Counted from the first letter of the stretch, positions 13,495 to 20,944 are shown. The stretch: DNA of 21,040 nt from DASUXA01 sp036378155 (GCA_036378155.1 DASUXA010000108.1:1-21040); one strand, 5' to 3'. The notes: a model not told the origin generated them from the sequence alone. Translations and numbers: made by a program.

Positions 13495-14781
13495 ATGCCA
13501 GCGATCGTGCTCGTCGGCGCGCAGTGGGGCGACGAGGGCAAAGGCAAGGTTACCGACGTACTCGGCGCACGGGTCGACTACGTGGTCCGCTACCAGGGCG
13601 GCAACAACGCGGGGCACACCGTGGTGACGCCGGACGGCGAGAAGTACGCCCTGCACCTGCTGCCGTCCGGGGTGCTCACCCCCGGCTGCACCCCGGTGAT
13701 CGGCAACGGCGTGGTGGTCGACCCTAAGGTGCTGATCAGCGAACTCGACGGACTGACCGGGCGCGGCGTCGACGTGTCCCGCCTGTTGATCTCCGCCGAC
13801 GCGCACCTGATCATGCCGCACCACCGGGCGCTCGACAAGGTCGTCGAACGGTACCTGGGCTCGTCGCGGATCGGCACCACCGGGCGCGGCATCGGTCCCG
13901 CCTACGGCGACAAGGTCGCCCGGATGGGCATCCGGGTACAGGACCTGCTCGACCCCGGCATTCTGCGGCAGAAGCTGGAACTGGTGCTGCGGGAGAAGAA
14001 CCAGGTCCTGGTCAAGGTGTACAACCGCAAGGCGATCGACGCCGCCGCCGTCGTCGAGGAGTACCTGTACTACGCCGAGCGGCTGCGCCCGTACATCGCC
14101 GACACCCGGCTCGTGCTGGGCAAGGCGCTCGAGGAGGGTCGCACGGTACTGCTGGAGGGCGCGCAAGCCACGCTGCTCGACGTGGACCACGGCACGTACC
14201 CGTTCGTGACCTCGTCCAACCCGACCGCGGGCGGCGCGTGTGTCGGATCCGGGGTGCCGCCGACCCGGATCACGAGGGTGATCGGGGTCGCCAAGGCGTA
14301 CACCACGCGCGTCGGCTCCGGCCCGTTCCCCACCGAACTGTTCGACGACAACGGCGCCCACCTGCGCAAGGTCGGCGCGGAGTACGGCACGACCACCGGA
14401 CGCGAACGGCGTTGCGGCTGGTTCGACGCCGTGGTCGCCCGGTACGCGGTGCGGGTCAACGGGGTCACCGACCTGGTCGTCACCAAGCTGGACGTGCTGT
14501 CCGGGCTGGAGAAGGTGCCGATCTGCGTCGGGTACGAGGTGGACGGCGAGCGGCTGTCCGAGATGCCGATGACGCAGACCGCGTTCCACCACGCCACTCC
14601 GGTGTACGAGGAGTTGGACGGCTGGTGGGAGGACATCACCAAGGCTCGCCGGTTCGAGGACCTGCCTGCCAACGCCCAGCGGTACATCGAGCGCATCGAG
14701 GAACTGTCCGGCACCCGGGTCAGCGTGGTCGGGGTCGGACCGGGGCGCGACGAGAACATCGTCCGCCACGAGCTCATCTGA
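13495..14781 (+). CDS. purA: Adenylosuccinate synthetase
   Basis: PurA joins IMP and aspartate using GTP, the first committed step from IMP to AMP, in the cytoplasm. The protein is 428 residues, full length. The GTP loop QWGDEGKGK is at 10-18 with catalytic Asp13; the NNAGHT segment supplies His41. RIGTTGRGIGPAYGDK is the IMP-binding region, and TTGRERRCGWFD near residue 300 contributes guanine and substrate loops. The C-terminal DLVVTKLDVLSGL is typical for the guanine-binding strand. ATG 13495 is preceded by GGAGG with 9 bases between. It is transcribed alone, divergent from the pseudo-lipid-kinase/ParA-like operon, and ends 4 bases before a long hairpin element shared with the convergent transporter. 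Confidence 0.98.
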   Translation: MPAIVLVGAQWGDEGKGKVTDVLGARVDYVVRYQGGNNAGHTVVTPDGEKYALHLLPSGVLTPGCTPVIGNGVVVDPKVLISELDGLTGRGVDVSRLLISADAHLIMPHHRALDKVVERYLGSSRIGTTGRGIGPAYGDKVARMGIRVQDLLDPGILRQKLELVLREKNQVLVKVYNRKAIDAAAVVEEYLYYAERLRPYIADTRLVLGKALEEGRTVLLEGAQATLLDVDHGTYPFVTSSNPTAGGACVGSGVPPTRITRVIGVAKAYTTRVGSGPFPTELFDDNGAHLRKVGAEYGTTTGRERRCGWFDAVVARYAVRVNGVTDLVVTKLDVLSGLEKVPICVGYEVDGERLSEMPMTQTAFHHATPVYEELDGWWEDITKARRFEDLPANAQRYIERIEELSGTRVSVVGVGPGRDENIVRHELI

Positions 14782-14785
14782 CGTG

Positions 14786-14860
14786 TGGGGTCGGGGGGCC
14801 GGCACCCCCGCTCCGGGCGATCAGGCTTGATCCCTTCGCGTGGGTGCCGGCCCCCCGACC
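14786..14860. repeat. Long intergenic hairpin element, copy 2 (after purA)
   Basis: A perfect 19-bp inverted repeat joins 14789-14807 (GGTCGGGGGGCCGGCACCC) and 14842-14860, with a 34-base loop holding TCAGGCTTGATCCCTTC. The left flank (TGGGGTCGGGGG..CCGCTCCGGG), the loop core and the terminal CCCCGACC are shared with the element after fba. It lies between the convergent purA and transporter genes and probably terminates both. Nothing else is visible in 14861-14890. Confidence 0.8.
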
Positions 14861-14890
14861 TGGGCGCCCGCGCTCCGGCTCCGGGCGTAC

Positions 14891-15982
14891 TCACCGCATC
14901 CTGGTGAGGAGGCGGTGGGTGGCGGGGCGGAGGAGGTGGCGGCACATGGCGACGAAGACGAGCGTCCAGACCGCCACGGCGACCCAGGTCCAGGCGCGGC
15001 CGATACCGGCGACGATCGGCAGCCGTACCACCTTGCCGAGGTCCATGCTCGCGGTGGCGTACATGCCGAGCGGAAACACCATGCTCCACAGCGCCGGCAG
15101 GTAGCCGAGCCGGACCCGTCGTACCACGTGCCGCCACACCCCGAACGCCACGAGCAGTGGAATCAGCCAGGTACCGAACGCCCACAGCACCACCGCCAAC
15201 CCGGCGACGACCGACCGGGTCGCGTCGACTGCCGGGGCGGGTGTCATGTGCAGGATGCTCGACGCGGCGAGCACGGTGATCGCGGTCGCGCCCATGGTCA
15301 CCCAGTACGGCGGGGTGAGGTCCTCGGCTCGAACCTCGATCAGCAGCAGCCGCACCAGTACCAGGGTCGCCACCACCAGGTACAGGACCACGCCGACGGA
15401 CCACATCACGACCGCCGCCAGGGCGGTGAACCGCGCGGCGTCGCCGCCGTGCGCGTCGAGCGCGGCGGCGCTGACCGCGATCGACTGGGTACCGACGACC
15501 CACACGAACCAGGTGCCGTTGACCCCGTTCAGCACCGGCTCGCGACGCGGTCGCAGGATCAGCCCGACCGGCACGGTGTAGCTGAGCACGAACCAGGCGA
15601 CCGCGCCGACTGCCGCGAACGTCACCGCCTCGGCGCGGAACCCGCCCATGACCAGCCGTACCGCCAGCACGTTGCAGGCCGCGACGAAGGTGAAGAACGT
15701 GTACGCCAGATCCGCCGCCGCCAGGTCGGCGAGCAGGCGCGCCGGGTACCGGACGGCACGCAGCACAACCGCCACGCACAGCGCCGCGAACCCGACGAGC
15801 GCCACCGCGAGCAGCGCCCGCGACAGCCACCGGTGCCCGATGCCGAGCAGCGCGGTCGAGCAGATACCGCTCGCCATGACCAGGGCGAAGTAGCCGGGTG
15901 GCAGGTCGCGGACCGCGGGGAGGTCATGCCGCTGCCGACCGGTCGGAGCCGCCACCGGGGTATCGATCACCTGGTCCGGCAT
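14891..15982 (-). CDS. TDT/SLAC1-type membrane transporter
   Basis: A strongly hydrophobic protein of 363 residues with about ten membrane spans. It begins with a cytosolic stretch and then DLPPGYFALVMASGICST, the family opening (P-x-YFA-x-VMASGI). Other features that fit the tellurite-resistance/dicarboxylate transporter (TDT, PF03595-type) family are NGVNGTWFVWVVGTQSIAV, LTPPYWVTMGATAITVLAAS and YLPALWSMVFPLGMYATAS. Members move C4-dicarboxylates, sulfite or small anions; the substrate here is unknown. The ATG at 15982 is chosen because GGAGG lies 8 bases upstream. An ATG two codons earlier (15988) would have a spacing of only 2. A candidate promoter and inverted-repeat operator lie about 55-75 bases upstream. 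Confidence 0.88.
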   Translation of the reverse strand: MPDQVIDTPVAAPTGRQRHDLPAVRDLPPGYFALVMASGICSTALLGIGHRWLSRALLAVALVGFAALCVAVVLRAVRYPARLLADLAAADLAYTFFTFVAACNVLAVRLVMGGFRAEAVTFAAVGAVAWFVLSYTVPVGLILRPRREPVLNGVNGTWFVWVVGTQSIAVSAAALDAHGGDAARFTALAAVVMWSVGVVLYLVVATLVLVRLLLIEVRAEDLTPPYWVTMGATAITVLAASSILHMTPAPAVDATRSVVAGLAVVLWAFGTWLIPLLVAFGVWRHVVRRVRLGYLPALWSMVFPLGMYATASMDLGKVVRLPIVAGIGRAWTWVAVAVWTLVFVAMCRHLLRPATHRLLTRMR

Positions 15983-16034
15983 GCGCATCGCCTCCAGCGG
16001 TTCGGCGGGTACGACGCCGTGACCGGCGCCGATG

Positions 16035-16056
16035 TGAGGGAGCGCACCTCATTATC
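16035..16056 (-). promoter_or_regulatory. Candidate promoter and operator of the TDT-type gene
   Basis: On the minus strand GATAAT (16056-16051) is a good -10 with no clear -35. Overlapping and following it is TGAGG-N7-CCTCA (16035-16051), a perfect 5+7+5 inverted repeat. An operator across the start region would fit repression, but no regulator gene is adjacent. Confidence 0.4.
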
Positions 16057-16070
16057 CGCCCCGCCCGGAA

Positions 16071-16119
16071 GGTCGCGGTCGGGGTCCGAGCCGCCTGAGC
16101 GGTTCCGACCCGCGCGACC
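16071..16119 (-). terminator. Bulged long hairpin between GDPD and transporter genes
   Basis: GGTCGCG (16071-16077) pairs with CGCGACC (16113-16119), GTCGG (16078-16082) with CCGAC (16105-16109), with a 3-base bulge, and CCGC with GCGG at the tip around CTGA. It lies about 110 bases beyond the GDPD stop and upstream of the transporter promoter. A second palindrome, ACTGGT-C-ACCAGT, is at 16143-16155. Either could end the GDPD transcript. Confidence 0.4.
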
Positions 16120-16147
16120 GGTACCTGGTGCCCGCCCGCGCGACTGG

Positions 16148-16228
16148 TCACCAGTGCGGACCCAGCACGTACCGGAAGTCGTCCGGGAAATCGGCGAGCA
16201 TCGGCAACTCGGGGGAGCCGAGATGCGC
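16148..16228 (-). other. Orphan protein-like reading frame, possible gene remnant
   Basis: On the minus strand, in a different frame from the GDPD gene and directly following its end, codons read HLGSPELPMLADFPDDFRY and then VLGPHW before TGA at 16150-16148. Nearly every codon ends in G or C, as in real genes here. No usable upstream start exists apart from an internal ATG at 16201, which gives only 17 residues. It could be the end of a decayed gene, or a former C-terminal extension of GDPD lost by frameshift. It may also be chance. Confidence 0.25.
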
Positions 16229-16229
16229 G

Positions 16230-17405
16230 TCAGGCCGCCGCCCGTCGGGGCGGGACGACCCCGTCGCGAGCCCGTACCGCGACGTCCGGGTCGTCGACGA
16301 ACACGCCGTCCACGCCGAGCGCGAAGTACGCCCGGAAGTCGGCGAGCGCGTCGGCGAGCCGGGGCGGATCGGTCACCCGGTGGTCGACGGCGGGCAGGTG
16401 GTGCGCCGCGTCCTCGATGGCGAACGTGTACACGTGCACCAGCAGCCCAGCCCGGTGCGCGACGCTGACCACGTCGCTCGCCCGGCTGGTGGGTGCGGTT
16501 CCGGTCGTCGAGGTCACCGGGGCGAGGCGGGAGCGGCTGATGCCGATACCAGCCGCGTAGCGGTGGATCGCCGCCAGCGAGGCGGGTGTGATCCGGTCGC
16601 TGTCGCTGAGCAGTTGGATCAGCGGCAGCGGCAGTTGCTTGTGTACCCGGCGCAGCGCCGCCGCGTCGACGGACTCGATGTACAGCTTCGCGCCGGCGCG
16701 GTCGAGGTGGTTCGCGTGCAGCGCGGCGACCAGCAACGGCTCGGGCGCGAGGTGCTCGGCGGCGAAATGCTCGGGCGACTTGAGCTCCAGGTACAGCCCG
16801 ACCGGGCGGCGCTGTGCCCGGACCAGGTTGATGATCTCCTGCAGGGTCGGGATCTGGAACTTTCCGTCGTACGCGGCGCTGCCCGGTCGTTGTACCGGGT
16901 CGCGCTCGCGCGCCCGCAACGTCTTCAACTCGGCGAGCGTGAAGTCCTCGACGAACCACCCGGTGACCCGGTGACCGTCGATGACCTGGGTGCGCCGGCG
17001 CTTGGCGAACTCCGGGTGCCGCGCCACGTCGGTGGTGCCCGCGAGGTTGCTCTCGTGCCGGGCGACGAGCACACGGTCCTTCGTCGGTACCAGGTCCGCC
17101 TCGATGTAGTCCGCGCCCATCGCGATCGCCAGCGCATAGCTGGCGAGGGTGTGCTCCGGGCGGTACTGAGGGGCGCCGCGGTGACCGATGACCAGCGGCG
17201 GAAGCCCGTCGAGGGTGCGCTGGCGCCCGCTGTCGCCACCACCTTGACCCGCCGGTGTGAGTCCGTGGAGCGCTGCTTGGACACCGCCCGCGACCCGCGT
17301 GGGATGTGGCACCGGCAGGAGCGGCGCCAGCACGACGACGAGCAGGGTCACGACAGCGCAGAGCGCTCCCACGGCAGCCGTCGCCGTGAGATGCCGTCGC
17401 CGCAT
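16230..17405 (-). CDS. Exported glycerophosphodiester phosphodiesterase
   Basis: A GDPD-family protein of 391 residues, predicted to hydrolyse glycerophosphodiesters (from phospholipids or teichoic-type polymers) to glycerol-3-phosphate and an alcohol. The N-terminus MRRRHLTATAAVGALCAVV plus further hydrophobic residues to about 30 is a signal peptide or membrane anchor, so the enzyme acts outside the membrane. The TIM-barrel core starts IGHRGAPQYRPEHT: His75, Arg76, Glu84 region. EAD at 102-104 and RHE with His117 complete the acid-base and metal set. GLYLELKSPEHF and the C-terminal GVDGVFVDDPD agree with the family. ATG 17405 has GGGGAGGAG 4 bases upstream. It diverges from purD. The stop is followed by an odd protein-like reading frame. 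Confidence 0.93.
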   Translation of the reverse strand: MRRRHLTATAAVGALCAVVTLLVVVLAPLLPVPHPTRVAGGVQAALHGLTPAGQGGGDSGRQRTLDGLPPLVIGHRGAPQYRPEHTLASYALAIAMGADYIEADLVPTKDRVLVARHESNLAGTTDVARHPEFAKRRRTQVIDGHRVTGWFVEDFTLAELKTLRARERDPVQRPGSAAYDGKFQIPTLQEIINLVRAQRRPVGLYLELKSPEHFAAEHLAPEPLLVAALHANHLDRAGAKLYIESVDAAALRRVHKQLPLPLIQLLSDSDRITPASLAAIHRYAAGIGISRSRLAPVTSTTGTAPTSRASDVVSVAHRAGLLVHVYTFAIEDAAHHLPAVDHRVTDPPRLADALADFRAYFALGVDGVFVDDPDVAVRARDGVVPPRRAAA

Positions 17406-17502
17406 CAGGCTCCTCCCCAGGGTTGACGCGGGCACGAGTGGACCACACCGCATCTGGTCGGCACAATCCCGGCCTCTCGCCTGTGCACGACGAGCCGGTC
17501 AC

Positions 17503-17511
17503 ATATCCACA
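17503..17511 (+). promoter_or_regulatory. Single near-consensus DnaA box
   Basis: ATATCCACA at 17503-17511 matches TTATCCACA at 8 of 9 positions. It lies in the GDPD-purD divergent region, about 50 bases upstream of purD. One isolated box may be chance. Confidence 0.2.
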
Positions 17512-17525
17512 GCGCACCGGTACCG

Positions 17526-17554
17526 GGGACTGTCGACGAGCGCCCAAGTAGCAT
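17526..17554 (+). promoter_or_regulatory. Candidate promoter for leaderless purD
   Basis: TAGCAT at 17549-17554 lies 8 bases before the purD GTG at 17563, the spacing expected for a leaderless transcript. GGGACT (17526-17531), 17 bases further up, is a weak -35. No ribosome binding site precedes the GTG. Confidence 0.4.
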
Positions 17555-17562
17555 CAGACGCC

Positions 17563-18825
17563 GTGCGCGTCCTACTGCTCGGCTCGGGGGGCCGCGAGCA
17601 CGCGCTCGCTGTCGCGCTCGCCGCCGACCCCACCGTCGGTTCGCTGATCTGCGCACCGGGCAACCCGGGCATGACCACCATCCGGGACGCCGAGGTCAGC
17701 CTGCGCCCGGTCGATCCGACGGATGTCCGGGCGGTCGCTGATCTCGCCGTAGACGTCGCCGCCGACCTCGTCGTGGTCGGACCGGAAGCGCCGCTGGTCG
17801 CGGGCGTCGCCGACGCGGTACGCGAGCGGGGCGTCGCCTGCTTCGGCCCGTCGGCGGCGGCTGCCCGTCTCGAGGGCTCGAAGGCGTTCGCGAAGGACGT
17901 GATGGCGGCGGCCGGGGTACCGACCGCCCGGTCCCGTACCTGCGACACGCCCGAGCAGGTGGCAGCCGCGCTGGACGAGTTCGGCACGCCGTACGTGGTG
18001 AAGGACGACGGGCTCGCCGCGGGCAAGGGCGTCGTGGTCACCGACGACCGCGACGCGGCGCTGGCGCACGCCCGCGTGTGCGGGCGGGTCGTCGTCGAGG
18101 AATACCTCGCCGGTCCCGAGGTCTCCCTGTTCGTGGTGACCGACGGCGAGGCGGCGGTACCGCTGCTGCCGGCGCAGGATTTCAAGCGCCTCGGCGACGG
18201 CGACGCCGGTCCGAACACCGGCGGCATGGGCGCGTACGCGCCGCTCGACTGGGCACCGCCCGACCTGGTCGACGAGGTGCTCGCCCGGGTCGTGCACCCC
18301 ACCCTCGCCGAGCTGCGCCGACGCGGCACACCGTTCGCCGGGCTGCTGTACGTGGGGCTCGCGCTGACCGCCGCCGGTCCGAAAGTGATCGAGTTCAACT
18401 GCCGGTTCGGCGACCCGGAGACGCAGGTCGTCCTCGCCCTGCTGGAGACGCCCCTGGCGGGGCTGCTGTCCGCCGCCGCGCGCGGCTCGCTCGCCGGGCA
18501 TCCGCCGCTGCGGTGGCGGTCCGGCTCGGCGGTCACGGTGGTCGTCGCGGCAGCCGGCTATCCGGGAACCCCGCGCAAGGGCGACCCGATCAGCGGCGCG
18601 GAGCGTGCCGGGGTGCTGCACGCCGGGACAGCCCGGCGCGCCTCCGACGGTGCGCTGGTGTCGTCCGGCGGACGCGTGTTGTGCTGTACCGCCGTCGGAC
18701 CGGATCTCGCCGCTGCCCGTTCCGCGGCGTACGCCCTGGTCGACGGGGTACACCTGGACGGCGCACAGTACCGGCACGACATCGCGCTCGCCGCGCTGCG
18801 CGGCGAGGTCGCGGTACCCGCCTGA
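17563..18825 (+). CDS. purD: Phosphoribosylamine-glycine ligase (GAR synthetase)
   Basis: PurD carries out the second step of purine synthesis, joining phosphoribosylamine and glycine with ATP. The protein is 420 residues, the normal length. GSGGREHALA at 7-16 opens the N-terminal domain; GPEAPLVAGVAD and ARLEGSKAFAKDVM follow. The ATP-grasp domain has VVKDDGLAAGKGVVV, and NTGGMGAYAP is the family signature. EFNCRFGDPETQ carries the metal-binding Glu/Asn, and the C-terminal domain has AAGYPGTPRKGDPI. The GTG at 17563 gives the conserved N-terminus VRVLLLGSGGREHA; extended upstream starts are not supported. A TAGCAT hexamer 8 bases before the start suggests a leaderless message. The gene ends 4 bases from the stop of the convergent Mug-type gene. 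purA lies 2.8 kb away but in a separate unit. Confidence 0.97.
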   Translation: MRVLLLGSGGREHALAVALAADPTVGSLICAPGNPGMTTIRDAEVSLRPVDPTDVRAVADLAVDVAADLVVVGPEAPLVAGVADAVRERGVACFGPSAAAARLEGSKAFAKDVMAAAGVPTARSRTCDTPEQVAAALDEFGTPYVVKDDGLAAGKGVVVTDDRDAALAHARVCGRVVVEEYLAGPEVSLFVVTDGEAAVPLLPAQDFKRLGDGDAGPNTGGMGAYAPLDWAPPDLVDEVLARVVHPTLAELRRRGTPFAGLLYVGLALTAAGPKVIEFNCRFGDPETQVVLALLETPLAGLLSAAARGSLAGHPPLRWRSGSAVTVVVAAAGYPGTPRKGDPISGAERAGVLHAGTARRASDGALVSSGGRVLCCTAVGPDLAAARSAAYALVDGVHLDGAQYRHDIALAALRGEVAVPA

Positions 18826-18829
18826 CCCG

Positions 18830-19414
18830 TTACGCCCCGGCAGCCGCGCCGAAGTCGGCGGCTGGGTTCAGCGCTGCCTCGCGCAGCGCGGCGAACGCGG
18901 TCGCCAGCGAGTCGACGGTGTAGTGGGCGTTCAGCCCGCTCGGATTCGGCAGCACCCAGACGCGCGCCCCGCCCAGCCGGTCCCGCTGCGCCCCGACCGT
19001 CGCGTGGCGCTGACCGAACGCCGAGCGGTACGCGGTGACCCCGAGCACAGCCAGCCACGCCGGGCGGTACCGCTCCACCTTGTCGACCAGGATCTCGCCG
19101 CCCGCCTTCAGTTCCGCCTCGCTCAGCTCGTCGGCGCGGGCGGTACCGCGCGCGACCAGGTTCGTGATACCCAGCCGGTACGCCGGCAGTTCGTTCTGCT
19201 CGTCCGGGCGCAGCAGCCGAGGCGTGAACCCGGACCGGTACAGCGCGGGCCAGAAACGGTTGCCGGGGCGGGCGAAGTGGTGGCCGGTCGCCGCCGACCA
19301 CAGACCCGGATTGATGCCGCAGAACAGGACTGCGAGGTCGGGGGCGATCACGTCGGGGATGGTGCGATCGTGGGCGGCGGCGAGGTCGGCTCGGGTCGGG
19401 CGGTACGGCGTCAC
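18830..19414 (-). CDS. Mug-type G:T/U mismatch DNA glycosylase
   Basis: A uracil-DNA glycosylase-superfamily protein of 194 residues resembling Mug, which removes uracil or thymine opposite guanine. LFCGINPGLWSAATGHHFA contains the GINPG motif at 33-37 with Asn35 in the position of the Mug catalytic Asn, and PGNRFWPALYRSGFTP follows as usual. The second signature NPSGLNAHY is at 157-165. VVL-type strand LAVLGVTAYRSAFG lies between. No signal peptide or metal cluster cysteines are present, which excludes the FeS UDG families. GTG 19414 overlaps the stop of the preceding EcsC-like gene as GTGA, so translation is coupled. The tail after LREAAL is Ala/Gly-rich and variable. The gene is convergent with purD. 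Confidence 0.9.
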   Translation of the reverse strand: MTPYRPTRADLAAAHDRTIPDVIAPDLAVLFCGINPGLWSAATGHHFARPGNRFWPALYRSGFTPRLLRPDEQNELPAYRLGITNLVARGTARADELSEAELKAGGEILVDKVERYRPAWLAVLGVTAYRSAFGQRHATVGAQRDRLGGARVWVLPNPSGLNAHYTVDSLATAFAALREAALNPAADFGAAAGA

Positions 19415-20667
19415 GAGGCGGCGTCCGGTCCCTGCCGGTACAGCGCCTCGGCGCGAGCCGCCACGTCGTCCAGGGTCGCGGTGTTCCCGACGATGCCCAG
19501 CAGCGCGCCCGCGCCCGGTACCAGCTTCGTCGCCAGTCGGCGACCCAGCCGACCGCCCAGCGGCAGTGCCGCCAACTGGGCGACCCGCCACGCCACGCCG
19601 CCCGCGAGTGGTACCCGGTCGCCGGTCGTCGCGGCGCGCAGCGCGGTCCGGGCGACCTCCCGGCTGGGGTGGACATGCCGGAGTACCAGCAGGTCAGCCG
19701 CGCGTTCCGGGTCCACCGGGTCCCAGCCGTACGCCGCGGCGATGTGCAGCACGACGCGCGCCTCGCTCCACGCCACGCCCAGCAGGTCGAGCAGGTGTCC
19801 GGGGATACCGACCAGGCCGGCGACGAACCCGGTGTACCGGGCGGGGCGGGTCAGGCGTGCCGTGGTGTACCGGGCGATCGCGGCGGGACTGGCGCCGGGG
19901 TACGTGCTGCGCAGCAGTGAGACGAAGTCCCGGGCCTGCGGTCCGATGCGGTGGACCGCCGCCAAGGCGAGCAGTTCGGGGGTGTACTCGGGGCGTTCCT
20001 TCAGCCGCGCCCAGGTGGCAAAGGTCTCCGGCGCGATCACGGTGACCGGCTCGGCCGACGGTACCGGTACCGGTGCCCGTTCCGCCTCGACCGGCGTCGG
20101 CGGTCCCTCGGTTGTGGCCGGTTCCGCCTCGCGTGAGATCGGTTCCGCCTCGGCTGGGGTGGTTTCCGCCTTGGGCGGCGTGGTCTTCTTCGTCCGCGTC
20201 GCCTTCTTCGCGGGTACGGACGTCTTGGCAGGATTCGACTTCGCGGCGGGCGCGGGCGTCTCCGTTGGGCTTGTCTTCGCGGGCGGGGTCGCCTTCGCTG
20301 CCGAAGGCGCCTTCCGGGCAGCCTTCTTCGCCGGCTTCTTGACCGGTTCCCCGGCGGTTGACTTCTGCTTCGCGGCGGCTGCCTTCTTCGCTGCCGGAGC
20401 CGCCTTCCTCGCGGCTTTCGGCGCGGGCTGCTCGCCCGGCTCAGCCTGGGGCGTGGACTCCGGCGGCGTCGGGTCGGCGCCACGCGGCGCCGGTACCTTC
20501 GGCTCGACGAAAAGCGGAGGCGGCGGTACCGGCCTGCCACGCTGTCCGCCCGGGCGGCTGCCGGTCGTCGACTGGTCGGGCTGAGCAGGCATCGCCTCGC
20601 CCTGCCCGGCCTTCGCCGGGGAACGACGGGCGCGAGCCGGACGCGACCGGGTCGTATCGTCCTCCAT
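19411..20667 (-). CDS. EcsC-like protein with histone-H1-like Lys/Ala N-terminal tail
   Basis: A protein of 418 residues in two parts. Residues 1-210 are low-complexity: a Pro/Gly start (RPVPPPPLFVEPKVPAP), then about 84-167 dominated by Ala, Lys, Pro and Thr in AAKKA/PAKK repeats like histone H1 or actinobacterial Hlp/HupS tails, then an acidic Glu/Pro/Thr linker. Residues about 212-418 form an EcsC-like domain: FVAGLVGIPGHLLDLLGVAW (amphipathic or membrane segment, 281-300), and RRLATKLVPGAGALLGIVGN near 386-405, followed by TLDDVAARAEALYR. EcsC proteins are membrane-associated with poorly defined roles. The ATG at 20667 has no ribosome binding site. TAACCT ends 6 bases upstream, consistent with a leaderless transcript. 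The gene is coupled by a 4-base overlap to the Mug-type glycosylase. Confidence 0.8.
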   Translation of the reverse strand: MEDDTTRSRPARARRSPAKAGQGEAMPAQPDQSTTGSRPGGQRGRPVPPPPLFVEPKVPAPRGADPTPPESTPQAEPGEQPAPKAARKAAPAAKKAAAAKQKSTAGEPVKKPAKKAARKAPSAAKATPPAKTSPTETPAPAAKSNPAKTSVPAKKATRTKKTTPPKAETTPAEAEPISREAEPATTEGPPTPVEAERAPVPVPSAEPVTVIAPETFATWARLKERPEYTPELLALAAVHRIGPQARDFVSLLRSTYPGASPAAIARYTTARLTRPARYTGFVAGLVGIPGHLLDLLGVAWSEARVVLHIAAAYGWDPVDPERAADLLVLRHVHPSREVARTALRAATTGDRVPLAGGVAWRVAQLAALPLGGRLGRRLATKLVPGAGALLGIVGNTATLDDVAARAEALYRQGPDAAS

Positions 20668-20673
20668 GGTGGG

Positions 20674-20679
20674 AGGTTA
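20674..20679 (-). promoter_or_regulatory. -10 element for leaderless EcsC-like mRNA
   Basis: TAACCT (minus strand, 20679-20674) is followed by exactly 6 bases and the ATG, the geometry of a leaderless start. The sequence between is pyrimidine-rich and holds no Shine-Dalgarno. No convincing -35 is present. Confidence 0.5.
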
Positions 20680-20746
20680 CCCAGGCGCGCGCCGGCTCGC
20701 CCGGTACAGCGAGGGCGAGTCTTCTGTCCCCGGTTGGGGTCGATTG

Positions 20747-20758
20747 CCCGGTACCGGG
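20747..20758. repeat. Perfect 12-bp palindrome CCCGGTACCGGG
   Basis: A perfect palindrome centred on GGTACC, 19 bases before the -35 of the tRNA promoter. It may simply be an instance of the GGTACC excess in this window. Confidence 0.4.
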
Positions 20759-20777
20759 AGTCGCCGGCGAATGCCCT

Positions 20778-20807
20778 TTGCCGGTTGGCTCCGGGTACCT
20801 GTATCCT
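20778..20807 (+). promoter_or_regulatory. Promoter of the tRNA-Ser gene
   Basis: TTGCCG (20778-20783) and TATCCT (20802-20807) with an 18-base spacer. Initiation near 20814 leaves about 24 bases before the tRNA 5' end. Confidence 0.6.
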
Positions 20808-20837
20808 TCACCGGCGGTGGTCTGCAGGGGTCACCGG

Positions 20838-20928
20838 GGAGGCTTCGCCTAGTCTGGTCTATGGCGCCGCACTGCTAATGCGGTTGGGGTCTTAAAGCCC
20901 CTCCCGGGTTCGAATCCCGGAGCCTCCG
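20838..20928 (+). tRNA. tRNA-Ser(GCU)
   Basis: The 7-bp acceptor stem is GGAGGCT (20838-20844) with AGCCTCC (20921-20927), followed by discriminator G; CCA is not encoded. The anticodon loop CTGCTAA has anticodon GCT at 20874-20876, decoding AGC and AGU. The long variable arm around GGGGTCTTAAAGCCCC marks a class II tRNA, and the T arm is CCGGG-TTCGAAT-CCCGG. These agree on serine. Confidence 0.97.
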
Positions 20929-20944
20929 CGCCGAACCCGGTATG

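Noticed and set aside
14840..16468. A very long plus-strand open frame opposite the transporter and GDPD genes
   Set aside because: It is an antisense shadow typical of high-GC DNA: Arg/His/Gln/Asp-rich, no motifs, and it crosses two well-recognised genes and their intergenic region.
17503..17511. Replication origin signal from the DnaA-box-like sequence
   Set aside because: There is only one box, with no cluster, no AT-rich region and no dnaA or dnaN nearby.
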